A stretch of 64,000 bases of DNA, from the NCBI RefSeq assembly GCF_000722775.1, contig NZ_JPFZ01000010.1:114877-178876 (forward strand), written 5' to 3'. This document shows positions 28,178 to 37,556 of the stretch, piece after piece (positions within the stretch are counted from its first letter, which is position 1; each line of letters opens with the position of its first letter). This stretch comes from Streptococcus mitis subsp. hohhotensis. GTDB taxonomy: Bacteria > Bacillota > Bacilli > Lactobacillales > Streptococcaceae. The notes beneath the pieces are model-generated. The model made no database searches and was not told the DNA's origin. It saw only the letters and a list, made by a program, of their open reading frames with translations. Made by a program: the position numbers and the translations under genes.

Positions 28178-28960
28178 CTATATAGCGATTATTCGGAATA
28201 TGTAATTCCGTAATTTTTTTAATATCTTCTCATATATTCTAATTTCAGAAATGGCATGTGATTCTAAGCAATTATTCGAAGCACTCCTTTGATGTTGCCT
28301 ATAAATATAAGTTGGTTGATTCACGTAATAAACGGAGGACACTTTTAAATACAACTTAAAAAAGAAATCTAAATCCTCCCCATAATTAACCGACTCATCA
28401 AACAATAGATTCTTTACCACATCCGCCTTGAACAATTTAGATACAGCACAATTAAAATCATGATTTAATGAAGATAGTTCTGGAAAAAGTTCTAAAAACT
28501 CATCTCTAGATACTTTTCCAATATCCAAAGTATGTAATTGTTCTTCCGAATAGGATGGTAAGTAATACAGATTATCATCCATATTAAAGTAGTTATGAGC
28601 TGAAATGGAAATATCTACCTCATTTTCTTTAAGAGCATTATACAGTACTTCTAAATAATTTTCTTCAACCCAATCATCTGAATCTACAAAAGTAATATAA
28701 TTACCTTTTACATTTTTCAAACCTAAGTTACGTGCTGAAGATACTCCACCATTCTCTTTTTCAAAATAGCGTATTCGAGAATCTTTTTCTGCAAATTCTT
28801 TACAGATCATTGCAGAATCGTCAACTGATCCATCATTAATAAGAAGCACTTCAAAATTTTTATAACTTTGATTAATGATACTACCCAAACACTGACGTAA
28901 ATAGCAATCAGTATTATAAATAGGAACGATAATACTAATTAATTCCCTTGAATCTCCCAT
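28178..28960 (-). CDS. GT2 glycosyltransferase, C-terminus altered by a homopolymer frameshift
   Basis: A family 2 transferase with a normal start (AAAGGA 7 nt before the ATG, MGDSRELISIIVPIYN), nucleotide-binding motif LLINDGSVDDS and FVDSDDW. It stops at 260 residues after a short odd tail. In the coding strand the frame is lost after an A7 run (28214-28220). One extra A would restore a family-like continuation (KKITELHIPNNRYIEKF) that runs straight into the next transferase at 27195. It is either a split gene, a slippage (phase-variable) site or a sequencing error. Confidence 0.82.
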   Translation of the reverse strand: MGDSRELISIIVPIYNTDCYLRQCLGSIINQSYKNFEVLLINDGSVDDSAMICKEFAEKDSRIRYFEKENGGVSSARNLGLKNVKGNYITFVDSDDWVEENYLEVLYNALKENEVDISISAHNYFNMDDNLYYLPSYSEEQLHTLDIGKVSRDEFLELFPELSSLNHDFNCAVSKLFKADVVKNLLFDESVNYGEDLDFFFKLYLKVSSVYYVNQPTYIYRQHQRSASNNCLESHAISEIRIYEKILKKLRNYIFRIIAI

Positions 28961-28980
28961 ATTTTTTTCCTTTAACTATT

Positions 28981-29010
28981 TTTATACACTCAAACTTACA
29001 CTCTTCTCAA
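28981..29010 (-). promoter_or_regulatory. Weak candidate promoter before the transferase at 28960
   Basis: Minus strand: TTGAGA, 18-nt spacer, TATAAA, about 20 nt upstream of the start. It lies in a 292-nt AT-rich gap that also contains a 9-bp inverted repeat (CATAACTAT/ATAGTTATG at 29156-29181). Confidence 0.35.
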
Positions 29011-29252
29011 CTCAGTTCTTAGTTCAAATCTTTTTCTTCGATTACGATAAACTTGTACCATATTCTGAAAAGTTTTAAACTTAACATTAAAATTCTCAAC
29101 TTCTATACATATTGCATCCCTTTCTCTATTACATTGCTTTTTCATAAACAGTTTTCATAACTATTGTATAGCATAGTTATGAACTATATGGTTCCCAAAT
29201 AAGTCTATTATTAACTTGAAGATACATCTTTATATGACTAATACTATACTAT

Positions 29253-31043
29253 TTAACTTTCATCTACTAATGATAATATTTCCGTATATCTCCTAAAAAT
29301 TTCTGTATTCTGCAATCCATTTTCTTTTGCTTGTTGATATCGTAATCTCAAACACCCCAAGACATTATTCTTTTCATCGGAATAATTCCATCCTTTTATA
29401 GTATAAATTGCTAATCTTTCTAACAAGCATTCTAAAACATCTGTTAAAAGTCTCTCATTTACACCACTTCCGATGCTTTCTATTCCTTCTCGATGGTAGT
29501 AGATTTCTTTATGAATATATGCAACTTTGTTTGATCTAAAAAACAATTTATAATTTGTTCGAGAGTCTTCTATCACTTTACCTTTAGGAAATCTAATATT
29601 ATTAAACAATTCCTTCTTAAACAAAATTCCCCAACTAGTTATATATACATATCCGTTTAATTCCAACGATGGGAGTTCCAATACCAGTTCTTCTCCAGTA
29701 TAATTCTTTTCATAGTAATCATCCCAAATATGAACATAATAATTTCTATCACTCTCATTATAGATAGTATAATGTGAGACAACAGTATCTGCATCATTTC
29801 GAATAGCTGCTTGATATAAATCTTCCACATAAGTTAAACTCAACCAATCGTCCGAATCAACAAAGGTTAGATACATACCATTTGATCTTTCAATACCATA
29901 ATTTCGTGCATCAGATAGTCCTCCATTTTCCTTTTCAAAATAGTGAAATCTGCTATCTCTAGCAACATATTCTTGGCATATCTCTCCAGATGAATCTGGT
30001 GAGCCATCATTTATCAGCAAAACTTCGATATTTGAATAAGTTTGATGTTCAATACTATCCAAACACATTCGGAGGTAGTTTTCGACATTATAAATTGGAA
30101 CTATAATACTAATTAGTTCCCCACCATTTTCTACTTCAATCTCTTTAACTTCATCTGACAAAAATGGATATTGTCCTTGTTCAGCCAACTCTAATTTTTT
30201 ACGTACTTCCTTTGCCTCATCAATATAATCATGTTCTTCTAATTGCCCTAATATTCTCTGTAACACATAGCGATACATATTAAAGGAATTCTGAATCTCT
30301 ATACCTTCAATATCTTTTGTATCTTTTATTCTCTCTTCAAGAGCATCAATATAATCTAAATGCTTGAGAGTGAAAATATTAGACAATCCTGAAGGATTCA
30401 TACGATAAACATAGGAAGCTCCATTAAAAACATAAATTTTATCAGCTTTCATATACAATCTCCAGATTAAAAATTGATCCTCTGCGTATTTCCCGTAGGG
30501 AAAGCGGAGCTCACTGAATAACTCTCGTTTAAATAATTTTCCCCAAGCGGTAGAAAAGGTTATAAATGTAACATCAAGCATTGAATCTAGATATTGAATA
30601 GCTTGAAAATCTTTAAATGCTACCAATGAATCACTCTTAAAACGATCATTATAGAAGTAAAAATTCGAGTCACCAAATCGACAATACCCTCCTATTGTGA
30701 TATCTGAGTCACTTAACCGACTAGCGTAGTATAAATTCTCTAAATAATCTTCAAAGAGAAAATCATCCGAATCTAGAAAAGTGATATAATGTCCCTTAGC
30801 TCTATCAAGTCCATAGTTTCTAGCATCAGACAATCCCCCATTTTCCTTTTCAAAATAGTGGAAGCGGCTGTCACGTTCTACAAAATCTTGACAGATAGCT
30901 CCTGAGCCATCTGTTGAGCCATCATTTACCATCAGAACTTCAAAATCCTTATAAGTTTGTGATAGGACACTATCCAAACACGATCTTAGATAATTCTCTA
31001 CATTATATACTGGTATTATGATGCTTACCTGAGTTTCTCTCAT
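29253..31043 (-). CDS. Tandem double GT2 glycosyltransferase
   Basis: A 596-residue protein with two complete family 2 transferase domains in one chain: residues ~1-290 (VNDGSTDGSG, FLDSDDF) and ~310-596 (LISIIVPIYN, LLINDGSPDSS, FVDSDDW). The first domain resembles the single transferase at 31950 (both have the GKYAEDQF motif). The second is close to those at 26277 and 27195 and shares the same C-terminal TEILSLVDES. It presumably adds two sugars, or one linkage with an acceptor-binding partner domain, to the SRRP glycan. The start is chosen at the ATG after AGAGGGA (6-nt spacing) rather than the ATG at 31058. Confidence 0.88.
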   Translation of the reverse strand: MRETQVSIIIPVYNVENYLRSCLDSVLSQTYKDFEVLMVNDGSTDGSGAICQDFVERDSRFHYFEKENGGLSDARNYGLDRAKGHYITFLDSDDFLFEDYLENLYYASRLSDSDITIGGYCRFGDSNFYFYNDRFKSDSLVAFKDFQAIQYLDSMLDVTFITFSTAWGKLFKRELFSELRFPYGKYAEDQFLIWRLYMKADKIYVFNGASYVYRMNPSGLSNIFTLKHLDYIDALEERIKDTKDIEGIEIQNSFNMYRYVLQRILGQLEEHDYIDEAKEVRKKLELAEQGQYPFLSDEVKEIEVENGGELISIIVPIYNVENYLRMCLDSIEHQTYSNIEVLLINDGSPDSSGEICQEYVARDSRFHYFEKENGGLSDARNYGIERSNGMYLTFVDSDDWLSLTYVEDLYQAAIRNDADTVVSHYTIYNESDRNYYVHIWDDYYEKNYTGEELVLELPSLELNGYVYITSWGILFKKELFNNIRFPKGKVIEDSRTNYKLFFRSNKVAYIHKEIYYHREGIESIGSGVNERLLTDVLECLLERLAIYTIKGWNYSDEKNNVLGCLRLRYQQAKENGLQNTEIFRRYTEILSLVDES

Positions 31044-31061
31044 ATTATTCCCTCTCATTAT

Positions 31062-31946
31062 CTAGTTCTCATCCTGAGAAATCAATAATAAATTTTCCTT
31101 AATATGGCGATATGTTTCTGTATCTTCCATACCCCAAATCATTCTCATGTTATATTCTGTAATTTTCAAGAAGGTTATGTAACGATCAAAATGCCTCGTC
31201 ACATCATATCCCATAATAGATAAAAGAGCTAAACGTTCTGCTATATGATTTAGTTGAGCAGTGACTAAAGGATAAATCTTGCTCTTAGTTATTCCAGAAT
31301 CATTTTCTCTATAAATATAAGTGTCTTTGTGAGCATATACAATTTTGTCTACTTGAGTGTAAATTTTATATATTAATGCAACATCTTCACCTATAACACC
31401 TTTGGGGAAGCGTAAAAATGAAAATACACTCCTCTTGTACAATTTTCCCCATATAGTAGAAAACGACAAATCATTTCTTTCAAGAATAGCTAAATTATCT
31501 AATAATTCTTCTGAACTATAATTTTTTTCATAGTACTCTCCAAATGTATGAAGATAGAAAGTAGCAGTAGAGGTCTGATAATTAGCATAGTTTACGATAG
31601 AGATGTCTACATTATTGCTTACTAATGCAGTATACAGAACATTCAGATGCATTTTATCTAAAAAATCATCCGAATCAACAAATGTAAGGTATTCTCCCTG
31701 CGCCTGTTCAATTCCATAATTCCGAGCATCCGAAAGACCTCCATTTTCTTTTTCAAAATAACGAATACGTGAATCTTTTTTAGCGTATTCTTGACAAATT
31801 AAACCTGAGTTATCTGTCGAACCATCATTTACCAAGATAACTTCATAATCGCTAAACGTCTGCTCTAAAATGCTATCCAAACATTGTTTAAGATACTCTT
31901 CAACGTTATAAACCGGCACAATAATACTAATTAATTGATTTTCCAT
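31062..31946 (-). CDS. GT2 family glycosyltransferase
   Basis: A 294-residue cytosolic transferase: LISIIVPVYNVEEYL at the start, donor-site motif LVNDGSTDNSG, and DXD-type FVDSDDF. The second half holds the family helix-rich region with the GVIGEDVALIYK motif. The sugar is unknown. It lies 3 nt after 31950-32858 and about 18 nt before the double transferase, within one transcription unit. Confidence 0.88.
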   Translation of the reverse strand: MENQLISIIVPVYNVEEYLKQCLDSILEQTFSDYEVILVNDGSTDNSGLICQEYAKKDSRIRYFEKENGGLSDARNYGIEQAQGEYLTFVDSDDFLDKMHLNVLYTALVSNNVDISIVNYANYQTSTATFYLHTFGEYYEKNYSSEELLDNLAILERNDLSFSTIWGKLYKRSVFSFLRFPKGVIGEDVALIYKIYTQVDKIVYAHKDTYIYRENDSGITKSKIYPLVTAQLNHIAERLALLSIMGYDVTRHFDRYITFLKITEYNMRMIWGMEDTETYRHIKENLLLISQDEN

Positions 31947-31949
31947 ATC

Positions 31950-32858
31950 TTACTCTCTAATATTTTTTAAAAATAGGTACTCCCCTTTATCAGCATATTC
32001 CACTTTTTCTCGTAATTCCGCTTCTTCTTTAATAAAACCTTTCCCTTCCAACATAGAAAGATTTCTCTTCAAAGCAAATTTATACTGATTAAATGCCAAT
32101 TCCATAGGATAATCTAATTCTGGCATCTTCATTAAGGTATGAATACGCTCCTCAATCGCTTCAATAAAATCCAAGTGAGATAGATTATAATTTTGCGTCA
32201 ATCCCTTGTAATTTACTCTATATGCATAGACATCTGACTGATAGCGAACAATCACATCACTTGCAAGATATAATCTCCACATAATAAATTGATCTTCCGC
32301 ATATTTCCCTTTAGGAAAACGAATGGTTTCAAACAAATTCTTTTTAAACAACTTACCCCATACAGCCGAATAGCGAAGGAATGGGTAATCTTCCATACTA
32401 TCCATACCTTCAATAGCCTCTTTTGCTGATATACGAGATAACATTTCCCCATCTTTATCTGGATTATACAAATAAAACATCCCTTCTTTAAAGTGGCAAA
32501 ATGATCCTACTACCATATCAGCATTTGTCAAAATACTAGCATAGTATAAATTCTCGATACTTTTTTCAAACATAAAATCATCTGGATCACAGAAAAAGAT
32601 ATAGTCTCCACTAGCACAATCTAAACCTACATTACGTGCATCCGACTGTCCACCATTTTCCTTATCAATATAGATAAAACGCGGATCATCTTTTGTCAAC
32701 TCTTTTGCAATCTTTATACTGTCATCTGGACTACCATCATTCACAATAATAATTTCCAAATTACTATAAGTCTGCGATAAAATATTATGAATACAATGTT
32801 CTATGTATGCTTCAACATTATAGACAGGGATAATAATTGATATTAATGGAAAATTCAT
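31950..32858 (-). CDS. GT2 family glycosyltransferase
   Basis: A 302-residue transferase (LISIIIPVYN, IVNDGSPDDS, metal-binding FCDPDDF). AAAGGTG precedes the ATG by 7 nt. It is most like the first domain of the double transferase at 29253, sharing the FPKGKYAEDQF region and a C-terminal tail ending in YLFL-type residues, so the two are probably products of duplication. It should extend the SRRP glycan; the linkage is not predictable. Confidence 0.88.
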   Translation of the reverse strand: MNFPLISIIIPVYNVEAYIEHCIHNILSQTYSNLEIIIVNDGSPDDSIKIAKELTKDDPRFIYIDKENGGQSDARNVGLDCASGDYIFFCDPDDFMFEKSIENLYYASILTNADMVVGSFCHFKEGMFYLYNPDKDGEMLSRISAKEAIEGMDSMEDYPFLRYSAVWGKLFKKNLFETIRFPKGKYAEDQFIMWRLYLASDVIVRYQSDVYAYRVNYKGLTQNYNLSHLDFIEAIEERIHTLMKMPELDYPMELAFNQYKFALKRNLSMLEGKGFIKEEAELREKVEYADKGEYLFLKNIRE

Positions 32859-32872
32859 ATATTTACACCTTT

Positions 32873-34936
32873 CTACTTAGACAAATCTACAACAATTTGA
32901 CTATTATAATCTTCATCCTCTACAAATTCAATTCCCTGATCAAAATTAAATTCTGCTGTATGCTTATATTTTAGTTGTACCTTTGTCTCTGCTCCCATTT
33001 TCATCCATTCATACTCTGGATCAATATGTCCAAGATCTAAGGTACGATACCCTAATTGAGATAAGCGATAAGCCAATATTTTAGCTGTTGGCCCAAGCAT
33101 TAGTAAAATTAGTCGTCCTTTCGCATGATCTAAAATGGCTTGCTGAATAGCATCCACTTTAGAAAAAGCATGGTGGGAAGGGCAAATAATGCGTTTTATG
33201 GAGAGAGCTTTGTTAAACAAGTCATTACCAACTCCTGATCGCGTAGTTGCTCCCTCAACAATGAGTATATCTTTATACTCAAATAAAGATTTGAGCTTTT
33301 CAAATTGAGTAACAGCATGACTCTTATCTTTATTATCAATATAGAGTCTTGAAATCCAGGTCGAACCATATCCCTTTGTCTGACAAGTCTCTTGGAAAAA
33401 TCTGCCATAATCATCCAAAACTTGTTTCCAAAATTTTTCTGAATCTTCATTTTGGAGAAAATGTCCCTTAAATATCTCAAAAATCTCCGGTAAACAAATT
33501 AATACTTTATTTTCTATATCGCCTGCATGTAACAATATTTCTCTCATTTCTTGAGCTAAATCTTCTTGATACTCCTGATATGCGATACTTTTTCCATTTA
33601 TCAGGTTGAACTCACCATCCCCAAATCGAACCAAAGACTTCTCCGTTTTCATCAGTTCATCCAAGGTTTCATCTATGGACATGACTGAAATATCAAATAA
33701 TTCTTCTTGTTTAAATACTTGACTAAATCTATCTACTCCAACTTCAGAAAGTAAACGAATAGCATCGTCAAGTTTTTCAATTTCTTTTCTCAGAAATAAA
33801 TACTGATCTACCTTTCCCTTATGCGTAGCATAGAATGAAAAAATAGGTTTCTTCAGTTGCTCCATTCTTGTAAAAATAGCTTCATCTATATCCCCATAAT
33901 TAATATTCAGATAAGCATCAATATCCTTAAATAATTCTTCCAAGGTAGCTGTAGTGCACTCTGGATGCAAATAGATATTATCTAACTGTCCTAAACCATT
34001 CAGATATGAACCTACTGGAGTGTAAGCAGCTATATGGAAGCGATGTTCTGGAAAGCTACTTGCTAAATGTTCAATTCCTTCAAGCTCTTCTGTACCAGTT
34101 AATGTAAGAAAATCTAATCCTTGCTTTTCTTTTTTTAAAGAAAATTCACCTAGATGATGGGCTAATACCTGAGAAAGCTCTAAATTATAAAATTCCCACC
34201 ATTTTTCACGAAATCTGTAAGAAACCGAACTATTCCATGGTTTTCTATTAGTTGTATAATGAATCACAAGTGGTTCATCATCTAGATTAAAATGTTCTGT
34301 CCAATGATTATAAAAAGCAACTAAATCATAACCTACCTGAACATTAAATCGCTTATCCAACTCCAACCAATTATCTTGAAAAACAGAGTTCAATATCGTC
34401 TGATCTCCATTAAAATGTTCTAATTCCCAATGTTCACTTTTCTCACCTTCAGATAATTCTAAGCATTTATCTGAAACTGATAATTCCTTCCATTGTAGAT
34501 TATCAATGAGCATAACACCAGCATTAAAACTACCATCCACATCACGTACAGCAGCTACTGGAAAGCCTTTTAAATCTGTTAAGAAAAAAGAGTTTAAGCT
34601 GCCATTAACAATAACATCTGTATCTAGATAAAGCACTCTCTCCCTATCAATAAAGCGAGGAATAAAATACTTAGCATAGGCAATCGGACTAATGTGATTT
34701 TGTGTTCTCCACTCAGCTGAAATCAATCCCATATCAAAGGGAATATTGTGAATTTCCCCTCCCAAATTTCTCACTATACGTCTCATTTTTCTAAACCAGT
34801 CTGGCATAATACCTTGATTAATGATATAAAAATCGACTGATTTATTGTGATACATGATGGATTTCATGGTCACAGTCAATTGTTCTGTATAAGCTTGATC
34901 AGCAATCAAAACGATTGCAATTCTATCTGATGTCAT
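32873..34936 (-). CDS. GT8 - GtfB-like module - GT-D (DUF1792) fusion glycosyltransferase
   Basis: A 687-residue three-part protein. Residues 1-~255 are a GT8 transferase (VLYLDTDVIV with the DXD at 105-107). Residues ~274-400 resemble the GtfB C-terminal module (FLTLTGTEELEGIEHL, LNINYG). Residues ~418-687 are a GT-D/DUF1792 domain with the DXE motif in RFGDGEFN (440-442) and the ending LMLGPTAKILAYRLSQLG. GT-D enzymes are known from SRRP glycosylation in S. parasanguinis. Two catalytic domains in one chain suggest sequential additions. GGAGG precedes the ATG. Neighbour 34964 has the same second and third parts. Confidence 0.9.
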   Translation of the reverse strand: MTSDRIAIVLIADQAYTEQLTVTMKSIMYHNKSVDFYIINQGIMPDWFRKMRRIVRNLGGEIHNIPFDMGLISAEWRTQNHISPIAYAKYFIPRFIDRERVLYLDTDVIVNGSLNSFFLTDLKGFPVAAVRDVDGSFNAGVMLIDNLQWKELSVSDKCLELSEGEKSEHWELEHFNGDQTILNSVFQDNWLELDKRFNVQVGYDLVAFYNHWTEHFNLDDEPLVIHYTTNRKPWNSSVSYRFREKWWEFYNLELSQVLAHHLGEFSLKKEKQGLDFLTLTGTEELEGIEHLASSFPEHRFHIAAYTPVGSYLNGLGQLDNIYLHPECTTATLEELFKDIDAYLNINYGDIDEAIFTRMEQLKKPIFSFYATHKGKVDQYLFLRKEIEKLDDAIRLLSEVGVDRFSQVFKQEELFDISVMSIDETLDELMKTEKSLVRFGDGEFNLINGKSIAYQEYQEDLAQEMREILLHAGDIENKVLICLPEIFEIFKGHFLQNEDSEKFWKQVLDDYGRFFQETCQTKGYGSTWISRLYIDNKDKSHAVTQFEKLKSLFEYKDILIVEGATTRSGVGNDLFNKALSIKRIICPSHHAFSKVDAIQQAILDHAKGRLILLMLGPTAKILAYRLSQLGYRTLDLGHIDPEYEWMKMGAETKVQLKYKHTAEFNFDQGIEFVEDEDYNSQIVVDLSK

Positions 34937-34963
34937 TTCTCCTCCGAAATCCCATGATTAATA

Positions 34964-37201
34964 CTATTCTGCACTCAAGTCTACAACAACCTGACTCAAA
35001 TATGCTTCATCATCTGCTAATTCTATTTCTGTATCTAGATTAAACTCTGCAGTATGTTTATTGTGTAATAAAATCTTAGTCTCAGCTCCCATCTGCATCC
35101 ACTCATACTCAGAATCAACATGTCCAATATCAATTGCCTGCACACCCTTGGTAGCAAGTTGATAGGCTAAAACCTTAGCTGTAGGACCTAGCATTAACAA
35201 AACTAAACGTCCATCAGCATGGTTCATTATTGCTTCCATTATCTCATTTTTCTTATCATAGGCATGTCGAGATGGGCAAATAATTCGCTTAATACTCTTA
35301 GCACCATCAAATAAATCATTTCCTACCCCAGATCTAGACGCATAGCCTTCTACGATAAGGATATCTCTTCCTTCCCATAGTTTTTTCAACTTTTCAAATT
35401 GAGATTTTGCTTTTGATTTATCTAAAAAATCAATATAAGGTCTGGAAATAAAAGTTGAGCCGTACCAAGAATTTTTACAATACTCTAGATAAAATTCCTC
35501 ATAATCCTCTAAATATTGTCTCCAAAATGCTAAGGCGTCCGGAACAAAAGAGAAACGATTTTTTAACCCCTCTTGTAAACCAATGACTAATGTAGGACTA
35601 CTTTCTTGATTAAAAATAAATTTCAATTCTTCTGCAAGTTTAGGGTCATATTTCTGGTAATTAATAGATTGGCCTAGCATGATTGCAGCCTCGCCATCAC
35701 CAAATCGAGCTATTGAAGATTGATGCTCCAGAATATAATCAAGTGTTTCATCTATGGTCTGCACTTCAAAATCAAATGGTTTATTGGGCAACTGTTTTGT
35801 TTCAGCATAATTCCTAATTGCAGTTACCATAGCATCAACATTTCTGATAGAAAAGAGATACTGTCCTTTTTCCCCATTTTGTGTTTTATAAAAGGCAAAA
35901 CTAGGAATAGATTTGTCTGACAGGAGGTTAAAAACCCCATCTACTTCCCCACCATAGTTAATATCCAAATAGAGATCAGTCTTGTCTAATAGTTCCTCAA
36001 TTTTTTCTGAATCTGAAGCTGGATATAGGTAAACATTTTCTTTCTCAGCCAAGTTTGTCAATCGTGGTCCCATAAGAGTTCTAGCAGCAATGTTAAAATC
36101 ACACTCAGGAAGCTGTTCTACTAGATATTCAATTTGTTCTAAATCCTGACTATTTGTAACTGTCAATAGTCGAATACCTCGTGATTGTTGATTGTTACTA
36201 ATCCCTAGTTCAAAAACTGCTTGCAATAAAAATTGTTTTGCAAAAAAACCTTGACTTAGTAAAAAGGAAAAATAACGCACTCTACTACACATTTGAAGAT
36301 AGGCTTCCTCTGATAATTGTTCCACCAAAAGGTTGGCTTCCTCTAAGTTATCAACTACAAATCCCAATCCTTGCTCTACTATAAAGTCCGAATTAGATAA
36401 GGTAGCAGGGATAATGACAGGAATGCCTGCCGCTAAGTAAGTACTCAATTTATAAGAAACATTCATACTGTAATAATCGATATTTTGTTCCTCATTTTGA
36501 TGTGTAGTCCAAACCAGCCCAAATCCACCTTTTGATAACCCTAAGAGCATTTCCTCATCAGTTTTCCAGCCCGCAATATGAACTTGATTCGACAAAGAAA
36601 GCTGTTCTTCATTTGAAAATACAGTTAGCGGAACTGTCCCCTCCCAAGTTTTTAATTCTGGGAAACGACTTAAATTTCCTGCAAAATAAACTTCTTTTTT
36701 AAATATAGGTTCATGTAAGTCCAAATCATGAGGATGATCCCACATTCTTTGAAAAATGACTTTTTTAACATTCAATCCTTGTTGAAGTAGTTTCTCTTTC
36801 ATAGCTTCTGATGGTAAGATGATACTATCTGCCATGTTGTAAAGATTGATATAATCCTGCATCAAAAATTCATTTGCTTTAAACATCAGAGGAATCACAT
36901 CATGAACAAATACTATGATTTTCACATTGAGAAGTTTCAACTTACTTAAAAATTCTCTTTCAAACTCTAGACCATTCCAAGTAGGTGTTTGAAAAATGAC
37001 CACATCTCCCATTGAAACACTGGCTAGAATCCCATCTAATCTTCTACTTCTCTCTTCTACAGTTTCAGCGGATGCATGGTAAAAATAAATCCCTAACTCT
37101 CTAAATCCTAGTTGAGTAGCAATTTTTTGAACAGCATTTTGAGCAATGGTTGCTGTACTTTCTCTAGCCATTCCATATAGATTGGTAATATGGATTTTCA
37201 T
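34964..37201 (-). CDS. Gtf3/Nss-like - GtfB-like module - GT-D (DUF1792) fusion glycosyltransferase
   Basis: A 745-residue protein. Residues 1-~330 match the Gtf3/Nss glucosyltransferase family that adds Glc to GlcNAc on SRRPs (MKIHITNLYG start, VIIFQTPTWNG-type segment near 69-77, donor-side SMNVSYKLSTYLAAGIPVI). Residues ~343-465 are the GtfB-like module (LLTVTNSQDLEQIEYLV). Residues ~478-745 form a GT-D/DUF1792 domain with DGE at 502-504 (ARFGDGEA). Elsewhere Gtf3 is usually a stand-alone protein of about 330 residues, so this is a fusion that could carry out the second and a later glycosylation step. Confidence 0.9.
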   Translation of the reverse strand: MKIHITNLYGMARESTATIAQNAVQKIATQLGFRELGIYFYHASAETVEERSRRLDGILASVSMGDVVIFQTPTWNGLEFEREFLSKLKLLNVKIIVFVHDVIPLMFKANEFLMQDYINLYNMADSIILPSEAMKEKLLQQGLNVKKVIFQRMWDHPHDLDLHEPIFKKEVYFAGNLSRFPELKTWEGTVPLTVFSNEEQLSLSNQVHIAGWKTDEEMLLGLSKGGFGLVWTTHQNEEQNIDYYSMNVSYKLSTYLAAGIPVIIPATLSNSDFIVEQGLGFVVDNLEEANLLVEQLSEEAYLQMCSRVRYFSFLLSQGFFAKQFLLQAVFELGISNNQQSRGIRLLTVTNSQDLEQIEYLVEQLPECDFNIAARTLMGPRLTNLAEKENVYLYPASDSEKIEELLDKTDLYLDINYGGEVDGVFNLLSDKSIPSFAFYKTQNGEKGQYLFSIRNVDAMVTAIRNYAETKQLPNKPFDFEVQTIDETLDYILEHQSSIARFGDGEAAIMLGQSINYQKYDPKLAEELKFIFNQESSPTLVIGLQEGLKNRFSFVPDALAFWRQYLEDYEEFYLEYCKNSWYGSTFISRPYIDFLDKSKAKSQFEKLKKLWEGRDILIVEGYASRSGVGNDLFDGAKSIKRIICPSRHAYDKKNEIMEAIMNHADGRLVLLMLGPTAKVLAYQLATKGVQAIDIGHVDSEYEWMQMGAETKILLHNKHTAEFNLDTEIELADDEAYLSQVVVDLSAE

Positions 37202-37556
37202 ATTTCTAATTGATTCCTTTCGTTGTGTTTAAAGTGCAACACTAATGTAGAAAGTGTTTTAGTGTTTTAATTTAAAATGAAAGCAAAAACTATCTTCACT
37301 ACCACAAACAACTTTAAGTAGTCAAGCAACAAACTTAACTTTCTAGGTATCATTACTTAATAAAGTATAATAAACCTCGACTGTAATCATCTAAGTATAT
37401 AAACTCATAATATACTGTAGAATAAAAAATAATTAAACTAGAATTTTTTAAAATTTCTTACATTTCAATATAAATTATCAATAATTGAAAGCTTTTTGCT
37501 TTATATAAATGGTTTAGATACATAAGCAAAATAGACTTTTTCTCAGTTCATTCGCT
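37202..37556. other. AT-rich intergenic region inside the glycosyltransferase cluster
   Basis: About 355 bases with no ORF, no convincing promoter pair and no recognised repeat. It may be the leader of the 37201 gene or the trace of a lost transferase gene. Confidence 0.4.

Noticed and set aside
29156-29181. A 9-bp inverted repeat considered as a terminator
   Set aside because: No T-tract follows on either strand; it is only a weak hairpin in an AT-rich gap.
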